The notes under the pieces: model-generated
The model's database searches: none
What the model was told of the DNA's origin: nothing
What the model saw: only the letters and a program-made list of their open reading frames with translations
Shown here: one piece after another, positions 28,837-37,959 of the stretch
Layout: the number at the start of each line of letters is the position of its first letter
How positions within the stretch are numbered: position 1 is the stretch's first letter
Made by a program: the position numbers and the translations under genes
Origin: Serpentinimonas maccroryi
Lineage (GTDB): Bacteria; Pseudomonadota; Gammaproteobacteria; Burkholderiales; Burkholderiaceae_C
Reading direction: 5' to 3'
Assembly (NCBI RefSeq): GCF_000828915.1
Contig: NZ_AP014569.1
Location: 124,001-188,000 of the forward strand
DNA length: 64,000 nucleotides

Positions 28837-30114
28837 TTATCGCATTAACAGAGTGGGTAGAAACAGAACCAGTTCTGGCAGAAAGGTGACTGTAAGAAGA
28901 GTCGCGAGCAGCGCGAGCAGGAATGGCCATATCTCGCGTACGAAATCCAAGATATTTACCTTGAGGAGGTTGCATACCACAAACATCACGATTCCGAATG
29001 GCGGTGTCACTAGACCGATCATTAGGTTCAAGACAACCACCACACCCATGTGAACTGGGTCTAGGCCGAGTGCAGCAAATACCGGCACTAGTACAGGGAC
29101 CACGATGATCAGAAGCGCAGTAGCATCAAGGAACATGCCGAGCACCAGCAGAATTGCGTTGAGGAGTAGAAGGAACACAATCTCGTTGTCGCCGATCAAT
29201 GCCAGCATTTGCACCACATCTTGGCCCACTTGCTCGCGCGCTAGCAACCAGCTGAACGGGGAGGCGGCGGCAATCACAAGCATGATCACGCCTGTTTGGA
29301 CGCTTGTTTCCAGCAGGACTTTGGGTAGGTCCGCAACTCTCAGGCTGCGGTAAAACATCGTCGTCAGGACTATGGCGTAAAGGACTGCCACCGCTCCAGC
29401 TTCAGTTGGAGTGAATACTCCTGAAAGAATGCCGCCGATTATGATCACCAACATCATCAGTGGTGGCCCTGAAGTGCGCAGCGCCCCTAAGATCCTACTC
29501 AAGTTAGGCTGCTCTCCGCGTGGTAAATTACGTCGGCGAGCAATCACATTTACTGCGATCATGAGAAAAACTCCCATCATGATGCCAGGTACGACACCTG
29601 CCAAGAACAGCTGTCCAATGGAGGTTCCTGCAATTGATCCGTAAATGATGAAGGGAATGCTGGGTGGGATCATAGGCGCAATTGCTGCAGACGCGGCGGT
29701 AAGGGAGGCAGCAAACCGGGGACTGTAGCCGGACTTCAGCATAACAGGCACCAAGATCTTACAATCAGACACCGCGTCGGCGATTGCTGAGCCGGTCATG
29801 CCTCCCATCATCATGCTGTTTACAACATTGACCTGTGCCAGCCCGCCTCGAAGGTGCCCCACCAGTGCTAGGGCTAGGTTGCTCAGTTTTTGTGTCAAGC
29901 CACCACTGATCATTAGGTTGCCAGCCAGCAGGAAGAACGGGATCGCCATCAGGGGAAAGCTGTCCGCGCCGGTCAGAATGCGTTGTGGAAGCACCATCAG
30001 AGGCACGTTGCCTAGGAAGAGGAAGGCGGCCGCTGCGCTTAACACCATGGCGAAGGCGACGGGCATGCCGATTGCGAACAGCAGAAGGCTGCTTACCAGT
30101 AGAATGGTGACCAT
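28837..30114 (-). CDS. TRAP transporter large permease, DctM family
   Basis: A 425-residue very hydrophobic protein with about 12 membrane segments. It is the sodium-driven transport subunit of a tripartite ATP-independent periplasmic transporter for carboxylates or similar anions. Family marks are the N-terminal GMPVAFAMVLSA, GGLTQKLSNLALALVGHLRG, and MMGGMTGSAIADAVSDCKIL. It follows the small permease by 14 bases on the minus strand. The ligand class is set by the DctP receptor encoded two genes upstream, which cannot be named. Confidence 0.93.
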   Translation of the reverse strand: MVTILLVSSLLLFAIGMPVAFAMVLSAAAAFLFLGNVPLMVLPQRILTGADSFPLMAIPFFLLAGNLMISGGLTQKLSNLALALVGHLRGGLAQVNVVNSMMMGGMTGSAIADAVSDCKILVPVMLKSGYSPRFAASLTAASAAIAPMIPPSIPFIIYGSIAGTSIGQLFLAGVVPGIMMGVFLMIAVNVIARRRNLPRGEQPNLSRILGALRTSGPPLMMLVIIIGGILSGVFTPTEAGAVAVLYAIVLTTMFYRSLRVADLPKVLLETSVQTGVIMLVIAAASPFSWLLAREQVGQDVVQMLALIGDNEIVFLLLLNAILLVLGMFLDATALLIIVVPVLVPVFAALGLDPVHMGVVVVLNLMIGLVTPPFGIVMFVVCNLLKVNILDFVREIWPFLLALLATLLTVTFLPELVLFLPTLLMR

Positions 30115-30128
30115 GTTGCTGCGTTTCC

Positions 30129-30677
30129 TCAGGCAAGCGAAGTGGGCTTTGCGCTCTTGATTTTGCGAATGGTGCGTTCAACCTGGTAGGCCAACATAAT
30201 GGCTGCGCTCACGGGGATGGCTGCGAACACCCACGACATTGGAATCTCTAGCATCGTCGCTTTCACGCCTGAAGTCACCTCCATGATTTTCAGACCTTGA
30301 ACAAGCAAGATCAAGAGGGCAACCACGATCAGCACATCCACCACCCAAGCCAATATTGATTGCGCACCACGGGGTAACATCATTACGAGGGTGTCGATTA
30401 CAATGTGACCGCCATGGCGGAAGGCTACCGCAGCGCCGAGAAAAGTGATCCACACCAACGAGTAGCGCGCTAATTCCTCGCTCCAAGCGAGCGGGTCGTT
30501 TAATACGAAACGAAAGAACACCTGCAAAATGATGGTGCCTACCATAATTGCCATCAAACAAGTGACAACTGTCTCTGTGCCCCAGCGCCATGCTAGAAGC
30601 GCAGCCTTCAGGGGAAGGCGGATCCATTCAGTGCCATCGTTTGGCTGCGGCTTGTAGTGAGGTTCCTGTTCTTTCAT
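30129..30677 (-). CDS. TRAP transporter small permease, DctQ family
   Basis: A 182-residue protein with four predicted membrane helices (segments starting near WRWGTETVVTCLMAIMVGT, LVWITFLGAAVAF, ILAWVVDVLIVVALLILL and SWVFAAIPVSAAIML). The conserved SEELARYSLVWITFLGAA motif is the DctQ family signature. It pairs with DctM in the inner membrane. The gene lies between dctP and dctM, which is the common order. Confidence 0.92.
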   Translation of the reverse strand: MKEQEPHYKPQPNDGTEWIRLPLKAALLAWRWGTETVVTCLMAIMVGTIILQVFFRFVLNDPLAWSEELARYSLVWITFLGAAVAFRHGGHIVIDTLVMMLPRGAQSILAWVVDVLIVVALLILLVQGLKIMEVTSGVKATMLEIPMSWVFAAIPVSAAIMLAYQVERTIRKIKSAKPTSLA

Positions 30678-30789
30678 GATTTTAACCTCTGATGTAATTG
30701 GCAGCCAAATTTCAGATCAATGGGCTAAGCTTGGCCTTTGCTGATGCGCTCCTTGCAGCCGAAACCCTAGTGACAAGTATGCTTCAGGC

Positions 30790-31806
30790 TCATCCTGCGG
30801 TCCTGATGACCGCGTCCAGCAGACCGGGTAGCCATCTGTCTGCAAACCTTGGCGGTACCTCGCGTTGCACCACGGTTGAGAAGGCATTGATGTCGGGTTC
30901 AATAACGTTCATCCCTCTTTGACGCAAAGTTGCGAGCAGCCCGACTTCCCGTTGCGCAATTTGTTCATCTGCGTGCGCGGAGGCGTCGTTTACCGCCTGC
31001 TGCAGCAGCCTACGGTCTGCTTCGGTCAATGATTGCCAGAAACGCTCACTGGCGATCATCCAGCCATTACCGCGCACGTGTGTCGTCAGCACGAGATGCC
31101 TCTGCACTTCATGAAAACTATTTCCATGAATGGTCGACAACGGGTTCTCTTGGCCGTCGATCGTGCCCTGCTGAAGCGCAGTAAACACTTCAGGAAAAGC
31201 CATTGGGGTTGGGCTCGCCCCTAGAGCACGCCATGCAGCCAAATACACGGCTATTTCGGGTACACGCAGCTTAAGCCCCGCCAAATCAGCCGGAGTCCTT
31301 ACGGGGCGGTTGCTGGTGGTAAGGTGGCGTGGTCCGCGGTTCACGATGCCCAGCACGCGTATGCCCCTCCGCGTTAGAAATTCTTGGTGCATGGCCTGAC
31401 CGATCGGTCCGGAGAGCACGTTGCGCAGATGTTGCTGGCTGCGAAACAGGTATGGCATATCCAGTGCAGCATACAGAGGGGCAGCCACGCTGATGATGAG
31501 TGAGCCAGAACGGCCCATTTCAATGGCCCCGATCTGCATCGAGTCGTACATGTCTCTCTCCGCGCCAAGCTGACCAGAATGGGTGTTCTGCACTTGGATA
31601 CGTCCGTTGGTGCGTTCTGCAAGCAGACTTTTGAGTTTCTCAGAAAAATGGTAACCGTCGCCACCTGGGCCGTCGGTATGGTTGAAACGGATGGTGATCT
31701 GACGTGCACCGAAGACAGGGCTACTGCTGAGTCCCACTGTTGCAGCGACACCCATCGCGGCGAGGACATTACGCCGATTAAGGCGCATCTGAAAGGACGT
31801 GTTCAT
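30790..31806 (-). CDS. TRAP transporter substrate-binding protein, DctP family
   Basis: A 338-residue periplasmic receptor. I chose the ATG at 31806: GGAG lies 9 bases before it and the product opens with a twin-arginine-like signal (MNTSFQMRLNRRNVLAAMGV ... SSPVFGA). The mature part is typical: FNHTDGPGGDGYHFSEKLKS, GAIEMGRSG, LKLRVPEIAVYLAAW with the ligand-binding Arg, the conserved TALQQGTIDGQENPL and the long C-terminal helix. TRAP receptors bind organic acids through that Arg. It is the first of the three transporter genes and follows the aldehyde dehydrogenase gene. Confidence 0.93.
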   Translation of the reverse strand: MNTSFQMRLNRRNVLAAMGVAATVGLSSSPVFGARQITIRFNHTDGPGGDGYHFSEKLKSLLAERTNGRIQVQNTHSGQLGAERDMYDSMQIGAIEMGRSGSLIISVAAPLYAALDMPYLFRSQQHLRNVLSGPIGQAMHQEFLTRRGIRVLGIVNRGPRHLTTSNRPVRTPADLAGLKLRVPEIAVYLAAWRALGASPTPMAFPEVFTALQQGTIDGQENPLSTIHGNSFHEVQRHLVLTTHVRGNGWMIASERFWQSLTEADRRLLQQAVNDASAHADEQIAQREVGLLATLRQRGMNVIEPDINAFSTVVQREVPPRFADRWLPGLLDAVIRTAG

Positions 31807-31930
31807 CTTTGTCGTCTCCATTTTAATGACTTTGCTCATGAAAAAGAAAGTGGGCAGAGCCGTTCGGCTTCGGCGCACTGCTTTACGCGCCCAGCCACTG
31901 CCTTGGCTGTTTTCACTGTGTTTGACACGG

Positions 31931-33406
31931 TCAACCTTGGAAGTATGCAACCTTTAATTTGGTGAAGAATTCAAGATTGCTGTGGCCGATCGAGAAGGCA
32001 CCTAACCCTGAGCCCTTCATGCCACCGAAAGGCATGTGTGCTTCGCTGTTGGTCCCATGGTTTACATGCACCATGCCGCTTTCGCTCTCTCGAACGAAGC
32101 GCAATGCCTCGTCAACATCACGGGTAAAAACGGATGCGGCGAGACCGTATTCGACCGAGTTCGCTACAGCGATCGCCTGCTCCGAGTCTCGAACGGTGAT
32201 GAATGAAAGTACCGGGCCGAAGATTTCCTTGTTAGCCAGCAAGTTTTCCGGGGTAATGTTCTCAATGAGAGTAGGCTCTAGGAAGTTGCCCTGCGCTAGT
32301 TCGCCTTCTTCTGGTACGCGGCCGCCGTATCGGATGCGGGCACCTTGGTTGAGGCCAGCGGCAACGTTGCGCAGTACTGACGTGCGATGCTGATCAGATA
32401 TGAGGGGCCCCATCGTGCTAGACGATTCCCATGCAGGACCGATCTTGATCAACGACATCTCCCCAACGAGTGCCTCACTTAATTCGTCCGCGAGGCTCTG
32501 AAGTACGATGACGCGGCTGATAGCGGTGCAACGCTGTCCGGAGGTGGTGAACGCGGCCTGCGCGATCTGTCTTGCTATGGTTCCAGCGTCCCTGTAGCTC
32601 AGAACGATGGCTGGGTTCTTGCCGCCCATTTCGAGTTGAGATTGAACCATTCGTTGCCCGGCTAGAGCGTTGATGTCAGACCCTGTCTTTGTTGAGCCCG
32701 TGAAGCTTATACCACGCACGTGCGGGTGCATGACCAGTGCCTCACCAACCTCTCGACCAGTTCCGAGCACCAAGTTCACTACACCCTTCGGTGTTCCAGC
32801 TTCCCGGAACAGCTCGACCAGCTTAACCGAGCACCATGGGGTTTGATTGGAGGGCTTCAAGACTGTCGTGCAGCCGTAGGCCAGCGCTGGTCCAATTTTT
32901 CGGACCGGCGTTAGCAACGGAAAGTTCCACGGTACTATAGATGCAATGACACCCACAGGCTCTCGAAAGCTCATGGCTAGGCCATTGCGCTTTTCACTGG
33001 GAAGGGTGTAGCCCTCCATGCGGCTGGCCTCACCAGCAACGAATCGCAGCTCTTTAACCGCTCGGATAACTTCTCCTCGCGACTCGGATAAGATCTTGCC
33101 CTGTTCGGCGGATACAAGAAAAGCAAATTCATCAGCGCGCTTCTCAATCATTTCAGCTACCCGAAACAGAATAGATCCGCGCTCAGGGCCAGGTACATTG
33201 CGCCATTCCTTCCAAGCACAGTAGGAAGATTTGACAGCGCGGTCAACGTCTTCCCTTGTGCCTTCGGTGAAATGGCCGAGTATTTGGTCGCGGCGGGCTG
33301 GGTTGGTCAATGTCATCGCATTAGACCTTGCCTCTTCCCATTCGCCATCGATGTAGTTGCCGTAACGCTTACCTATGTGATCGTTGAGCCAAGTTTGCAT
33401 ATCCAT
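31931..33406 (-). CDS. NAD(P)-dependent aldehyde dehydrogenase
   Basis: A 491-residue member of the aldehyde dehydrogenase superfamily. The main residues are in place: Asn in VPWNFP (161), Lys in VLKPSNQT (184), the FTGSTKTG turn, Glu259 in LEMGGKNP and the catalytic Cys293 in FTTSGQRC. GAGGAA stands just before the ATG. Semialdehyde oxidation is likely but not proven. The gene follows the iron alcohol dehydrogenase by 26 bases, so the two probably act in sequence: alcohol to aldehyde to acid. Low-GC block. Confidence 0.92.
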   Translation of the reverse strand: MDMQTWLNDHIGKRYGNYIDGEWEEARSNAMTLTNPARRDQILGHFTEGTREDVDRAVKSSYCAWKEWRNVPGPERGSILFRVAEMIEKRADEFAFLVSAEQGKILSESRGEVIRAVKELRFVAGEASRMEGYTLPSEKRNGLAMSFREPVGVIASIVPWNFPLLTPVRKIGPALAYGCTTVLKPSNQTPWCSVKLVELFREAGTPKGVVNLVLGTGREVGEALVMHPHVRGISFTGSTKTGSDINALAGQRMVQSQLEMGGKNPAIVLSYRDAGTIARQIAQAAFTTSGQRCTAISRVIVLQSLADELSEALVGEMSLIKIGPAWESSSTMGPLISDQHRTSVLRNVAAGLNQGARIRYGGRVPEEGELAQGNFLEPTLIENITPENLLANKEIFGPVLSFITVRDSEQAIAVANSVEYGLAASVFTRDVDEALRFVRESESGMVHVNHGTNSEAHMPFGGMKGSGLGAFSIGHSNLEFFTKLKVAYFQG

Positions 33407-33432
33407 GGGGGGGGTTCCTCGTTATTGGTGTG

Positions 33433-34593
33433 CTACAGCTCGGCGCGTAGCAGCGTTTTGATATCTTCCAGCGTAGGCTGGCGCGGATTGACCGGGACAT
33501 TGCCCGATAACATTGCATCTGCCGCTACGTCATTCAGGTCGGACTCGGTCATGCCGAATTCACCGAGCCTAGCGTTTATACCTATGTCCAATTTCATCTT
33601 TTCAATGGCGGACACCGAGCGCTCGGCCGCTTGCTGCAGGCTCAGCCGCTCTATGGGTTCACCGAATATTTGCGCGATCCGCGCGAACTTGGCCAAGCTT
33701 CCCGGTAGGTTGTAGCGCATTACCCCGGGTAGCATGATTGCGTTGACCAGCCCATGAGGGATATGGAAGCGTGTTCCGAGCGGCATGGCGAGGGCGTGTA
33801 CCAAGCCGAGTCGGGTACTGTTAAATGCCATTGCAGCGATGGTGCTTGCCAGCAGCATATCGGCACGAGCTTGGCGGTTGCCCGGTTGCATGACGGCCAA
33901 GCGTAGGCTGCGGGCAATCAGTGTCATCGACTGCTCCGACATCGCTTCAGAGATTGGCTGAGTCGTCGTGTTTACGTACGACTCCAGCGCGTGGGTCAAG
34001 GCATCGATGCCAGTGGCGGCCGTGATGGCAGGCGGTAGCGACATCGTCAGCTCGGGGTCTAGCAGGGCAATGCGCGGACAGTTTAAGATGCTACCAATAC
34101 CAAATTTCTGGTTTTTCTCCCGGTCGGAAAGCACCGACCAGATAGTCATCTCACTGCCCGTACCAGAGGTGGTTGGGATCGCGATCACGGGAACGCCGGG
34201 CTTGCTGATCTTCCCCATGCCGGCGTAATCGCGGATGTTGCCTGGGTTGGTTAGCATCACCCCGATCGCCTTGGCTACATCCATTGCGCTGCCACCGCCA
34301 ATACCTATGATCACGTCGCAATTCCAAGGCTTCGCCAGTTTTACGCCAGCGTCAACAGACCGGGCATCGGGGTCGCTTTCAACCTCTGTGAAGGTTATTA
34401 CCGGAATGTCGTCACCCAAGGCAGCTATCACCCGGTCTACTAGGCCGGCCTTGTGCACGCCTGGGTCGCCAACCACCAGTGCCCGTTTGCCGCCGAGGTT
34501 CTTCACGAGTTCAGGGAGGCGGGCAAGTGCACCCATGCCAAACTCGATCGCCGTTGGGTTGTGGAAAGAAAAGGGGGCAATGCAAGCACTCAT
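33433..34593 (-). CDS. Iron-containing (group III) alcohol dehydrogenase
   Basis: A 386-residue NAD(P)-dependent dehydrogenase. The nucleotide-binding GGGSAMDVAKA and TTSGTGSEMT motifs are present, and all four metal ligands can be seen: Asp197, His201, His266 and His280 (GIDALTHALE, VHALAMPLGTRFHIPHG). Relatives act on 1,3-propanediol, lactaldehyde, 4-hydroxybutyrate or similar. GGAG lies 5 bases before the ATG and a good promoter is found about 60-85 bases upstream. It is the first structural gene of the low-GC block. Confidence 0.92.
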   Translation of the reverse strand: MSACIAPFSFHNPTAIEFGMGALARLPELVKNLGGKRALVVGDPGVHKAGLVDRVIAALGDDIPVITFTEVESDPDARSVDAGVKLAKPWNCDVIIGIGGGSAMDVAKAIGVMLTNPGNIRDYAGMGKISKPGVPVIAIPTTSGTGSEMTIWSVLSDREKNQKFGIGSILNCPRIALLDPELTMSLPPAITAATGIDALTHALESYVNTTTQPISEAMSEQSMTLIARSLRLAVMQPGNRQARADMLLASTIAAMAFNSTRLGLVHALAMPLGTRFHIPHGLVNAIMLPGVMRYNLPGSLAKFARIAQIFGEPIERLSLQQAAERSVSAIEKMKLDIGINARLGEFGMTESDLNDVAADAMLSGNVPVNPRQPTLEDIKTLLRAEL

Positions 34594-34652
34594 GCTGTCT
34601 CCGGTCTTTTTTGTTTGGCATTGCTGCTTTTCGAGCAGCCAGTCATCAGAAC

Positions 34653-34680
34653 TTTATACTGCACTAGAACTAAAGTCCAA
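34653..34680 (-). promoter_or_regulatory. Sigma-70 type promoter for the alcohol dehydrogenase operon
   Basis: On the minus strand, TTGGAC (34680-34675) and TATAAA (34658-34653) are 16 bases apart, about 60 bases before the alcohol dehydrogenase start. The stretch is flanked by a dyad ACTTT...AAAGT (34651-34676) that overlaps both boxes and could be an operator for the neighbouring LysR protein. Confidence 0.5.
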
Positions 34681-34782
34681 TGCATAATATGTGGCGTATT
34701 GATGCGCTAAAAGCATCAATGCGGGAAGAGACTGCCTGCGCCCTGTGGACGCGCCATGCGTCGTATGCGATAGGGCGGGGGG

Positions 34783-35709
34783 TTATGACCTTTGCGTTCT
34801 TACTTGGTCTTTACCGCCAAGCTGGGCTGCCACTGCTAGTGTTACCTCGCGAAAGACGCGAATGGATGGCGTGTCTCCCTTGCCGCGCAACCAGCTGAGC
34901 CCGACCTGCAAGGGTTCAGGGCGGTCAAGGATCTCAAGGAACTGGACCCCCTGCGGCTGCAGATTGCGGGCGGAACCAGGGATGATTGCTAGGCCGACAC
35001 CAGCACTGACCAGTCCAGCTACAGTGTGAATTTGGGTGGCTATTTGTGCCACGCGTGGTGTGAACCCAACACGTTCGCACATCGCCACTATCCGAGAATG
35101 AAACAGCGGGCTTCCGCGTGAGGAGAACATCACCATCTCTTCTCCTTTGAGCTCTGACAAGCTTACTGCGGTCTGCGCCGCCAGCCGGTGCGAGTGTGGT
35201 ACGGCGACGAGGAAAGGGTCCTCCAGCACCGGTTGAAACTCCAAATCAGCAGGTGCTGGTTGAATCCGCAAGAGCCCGATGTCGATCACGCCCCGTACGA
35301 GGGCCCCATGCTGTTCAACAATGGTCATTTCTTGCAGTTCGAGTTCGATGGCCGGATAGAGGTGGCGGAAGCGCTCGATGATCAAGGGAAGTATCCCGTA
35401 AGTTGATGAGTGAATGAAGCCTACCAACAGACGACCCAGCTCCCCGGCGCCCGTGCGCCGCGCATCGATCACCGCTCGCGCCACGTCTTGGAGTACCAAG
35501 TTGCTTCGGTCTAGTAGCAGTTGTCCAGCCGGCAGCAGCTCAACGCGTCTTTGTGTGCGCAGCAACAGTGGTGTCCCGATTTCAGATTCCAACTGCTGAA
35601 TTTGTCGTGACAGCGCAGGTTGTGAAATGTGCACCCGTGCAGCCGCTCGCCCGAAGTGGAGTTCTTGGGCGACGGCTTGAAAATACCGAAGATGTCGTAG
35701 GTCTATCAT
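34783..35709 (-). CDS. LysR-type transcriptional regulator
   Basis: A 308-residue LysR regulator: helix-turn-helix at about residues 1-60 (LRYFQAVAQELHFGRAAARV, SQPALSRQIQQLESEIG), then the effector-binding domain. The first half resembles CatR/CbbR/BenM-like regulators of catabolic operons (RRVELLPAGQLLLDR). It lies upstream of, and in the same direction as, the alcohol dehydrogenase operon, with 189 bases between that hold a promoter. LysR genes are more often divergent from their targets, so this layout is a little unusual. The likely effector is the operon's substrate or an intermediate. Confidence 0.9.
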   Translation of the reverse strand: MIDLRHLRYFQAVAQELHFGRAAARVHISQPALSRQIQQLESEIGTPLLLRTQRRVELLPAGQLLLDRSNLVLQDVARAVIDARRTGAGELGRLLVGFIHSSTYGILPLIIERFRHLYPAIELELQEMTIVEQHGALVRGVIDIGLLRIQPAPADLEFQPVLEDPFLVAVPHSHRLAAQTAVSLSELKGEEMVMFSSRGSPLFHSRIVAMCERVGFTPRVAQIATQIHTVAGLVSAGVGLAIIPGSARNLQPQGVQFLEILDRPEPLQVGLSWLRGKGDTPSIRVFREVTLAVAAQLGGKDQVRTQRS

Positions 35710-35805
35710 TTGATGCCATATTATGTGAGATCAGGGTGAGTACCTTAACAGCACGCTGCGCTTTCGGCTACAGTGGTAACGGTGTACTTAACCCACCCGC
35801 AACCT

Positions 35806-37158
35806 ATGACCACCACTTCGCACACTGAAACATTGCTGCATTCTGCGCATGTTGCAACCGACCACTTTGGCAGCGCCCCCGCCCCCCTGCTGCGCCAGCT
35901 CTTTGCCGCCGCCGTGGCCGCTGCGCAACCGGCGCTGTGCTTGCCGCCGCACCTGCCGCGCGCGGCCGAAATCGGCTCTGGCCGCCTGTGGGTGGTAGGG
36001 GCGGGCAAGGCCTCGGCGGCGATGGCGCAGGCCGTGGAGGCGCACTGGGATGGCGACCCGCAGGCCTTGGGTGGCTTGGTGGTGACGCGCTACGGCCACG
36101 AAGCGCCGTGCTCGCGCATTGAGATCGTGGCTGCGGCGCACCCGGTGCCCGACTTGGCGGGCTGGCGTGCCGCCGAGCGCGTGCTGGCCAGCGTGCAGGG
36201 TTTGAGCGCCGCCGATACCGTGCTGTGCCTGCTCTCGGGCGGGGGTTCGGCCTTGTGGCCGCTGGCGCTGCCCGGCTTGGGGCTGGCCGAGCAGCAGGCG
36301 CTGGCGCGCGCCATGTTGGCCAGCGGGGCCCGCATCGGCGAGATCAACTGCCTGCGCCGCCACCTCTCGGCGCTGCAGGGTGGGCGGCTGGCGGCGGCTT
36401 GCTACCCGGCGCGCGTGCTCACACTGCTGATCTCGGATGTGCCCGGCGACGACCCGGCCGACATCGCCTCCGGCCCCACCGTGCCCGACCCCAGCACCTG
36501 CGCCGATGCGCTGGCGATCGCGCAGCGCTACCGCCTGCCCCTGCCAGCGGCGGCGCTGGAGCTGCTGCACAGCGGGCGCGGCGAAACGATTAAACCGGGT
36601 GATGCGCGGCTGGCACGCAGCGAGCTGCGCTGGCTCGCCACCCCGCAAATGGCGCTGGAAGCCGCGGCCAGCGCCGCGCGCGCCGCCGGTTTTGAGGCGC
36701 ACATACTGAGCGACGCGCTGCAAGGCGAGGCGCGCGAAGTGGGCAAGGTGCTGGCGGCGCTGGCGCGCCAGATCGCGCAGCGCCAGCAGCCCTTTGCCGC
36801 GCCGTGCCTGCTGCTCTCGGGCGGCGAGACCAGCGTCACGCTGCGCACCCCCAGCCCCGGCCAAGGCGGGCGCAACGTCGAGTGCCTGCTGGCTTGCGCG
36901 CTCGAATTGGTCGGCCAGCCGGGTGTGCATGCCTTGATGGCCGACACCGACGGCATCGACGGCAACGGCCCCGCCGCCGGAGCCCTGATCGGCCCCGACA
37001 CGCTGGCGCGCGCGCAAGCCCTGGGGCTGGATGCGCAGCACATGCTCGACCAGCACGACGCGCACGGCTTTTTCGCCGCCTTGGGCGACGCGCTGCACAG
37101 CGGCCCCACGCGCACCAATGTGAACGACTTCCGGGCGCTACTGATTGCTCCGCCCTGA
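35806..37158 (+). CDS. ttuD: Glycerate 2-kinase (MOFRL family, TtuD/GckA)
   Basis: The enzyme phosphorylates glycerate to 2-phosphoglycerate, feeding the glycerate pathway into glycolysis. From the ATG at 35806 it has 450 residues; marks are VVGAGKASAAMAQAVE, LLSGGGSALWPLA, SDVPGDDPADIASGPT and the C-terminal MOFRL domain LLSGGETSVTLRTP...GRNVECLLACAL with DGIDGNGPAAG. The first 22 or so codons (MTTTSHTETLLHSAHVATDH) are AT-richer and look borrowed from the low-GC block; the GC-rich kinase begins at base 35879 exactly where the broken copy at 23541 begins. Convergent with the metallophosphoesterase, stops adjoining. Confidence 0.93.
   Translation: MTTTSHTETLLHSAHVATDHFGSAPAPLLRQLFAAAVAAAQPALCLPPHLPRAAEIGSGRLWVVGAGKASAAMAQAVEAHWDGDPQALGGLVVTRYGHEAPCSRIEIVAAAHPVPDLAGWRAAERVLASVQGLSAADTVLCLLSGGGSALWPLALPGLGLAEQQALARAMLASGARIGEINCLRRHLSALQGGRLAAACYPARVLTLLISDVPGDDPADIASGPTVPDPSTCADALAIAQRYRLPLPAAALELLHSGRGETIKPGDARLARSELRWLATPQMALEAAASAARAAGFEAHILSDALQGEAREVGKVLAALARQIAQRQQPFAAPCLLLSGGETSVTLRTPSPGQGGRNVECLLACALELVGQPGVHALMADTDGIDGNGPAAGALIGPDTLARAQALGLDAQHMLDQHDAHGFFAALGDALHSGPTRTNVNDFRALLIAPP
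35879..35950 (+). repeat. 72-bp direct repeat of ttuD, right copy
   Basis: Matches 23541-23612 at 70 of 72 positions (differences at 35892 and 35941). Here the repeat is part of the intact ttuD gene. Confidence 0.9.
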
Positions 37159-37959
37159 TCAGGCCCGCGCCGGCCGGACTTCGGTGACGGCTGCGCGCAC
37201 AAAGGCGCGCTGCGCGGCGGCGTAGTCCCATTGCTCGATCTGGCAGCAGCCCGGGCTTGCATGCGGTGCGCCCCAACGCAGCAGATTGACCGAATTGGGC
37301 AGGCCTTCGCGCACCCGCGCCGACACCGCCGTGCCCGCCTGCACCGCCCACAGCGGCCGCGCCAGCCCGTCAACGGCCCGCACATAAGGCAGGTGGATGT
37401 GTCCGCCCAGCACCAGATCGGCACCGGCGGCGGCCCAGCGCTGCAGCGCCGCTTCGTGCCCGCGCAGAAGGTTCACCACATCGCTGCTCCGGATCACGGC
37501 CACCGGCTGGTGCACCACCACCACGCGCAACTGCGCCGCAGTGGCCGCTTCGAGCCGCTGGGCCACGCGCTCGATCTGTGCCGCCGACACCTCGCCATGC
37601 TTGTGCCGCCAGGGCCGTGTGGTGTTGAGGCACAGCACCAGCAGCTCGGGCGAACTGTGCAGGGGTTCGAGTTCCGGCCCAAAGGCCGCCAGATACCTGG
37701 CGTAGGGGCGACGCAGGCGCGTCCAGAGGTCGAGCAGCGGGATGTCGTGGTTGCCCGGAATCGCCAGCAGTGGTGCGCCCAGCCGGTCCATGAAGGCGCG
37801 GGCGGCGCGAAACTGCCCCGGCCGCGCGCGCTGTGTGATGTCGCCCGAGAGCACCGCCAAATCGGGGCGCAGCTGCTGCGCCAGCGCCGCCAGCGCCTCG
37901 AGCACCGGGGGCTGTTCGGTGCCAAAGTGCGTGTCCGAGACCTGCAGCACGAGGCTCAC
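37159..37959 (-). CDS. Metallophosphoesterase (calcineurin-like)
   Basis: A 266-residue two-metal phosphoesterase. The ligands are visible in order: Asp9 and His11 (SDTHFG), Asp40 (LSGDITQ), Asn70-His71 (PGNHDIP), His in VVVHQPVAV, and GGHIHLPY. The closest classes are cyclic nucleotide or lipid-linked phosphodiesterases of the CpdA type; the substrate is open. The start GTG at 37959 overlaps by GTGA the old stop of the lipid kinase gene upstream, so the two were once translationally coupled, hinting at phospholipid metabolism. Confidence 0.88.
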   Translation of the reverse strand: MSLVLQVSDTHFGTEQPPVLEALAALAQQLRPDLAVLSGDITQRARPGQFRAARAFMDRLGAPLLAIPGNHDIPLLDLWTRLRRPYARYLAAFGPELEPLHSSPELLVLCLNTTRPWRHKHGEVSAAQIERVAQRLEAATAAQLRVVVVHQPVAVIRSSDVVNLLRGHEAALQRWAAAGADLVLGGHIHLPYVRAVDGLARPLWAVQAGTAVSARVREGLPNSVNLLRWGAPHASPGCCQIEQWDYAAAQRAFVRAAVTEVRPARA

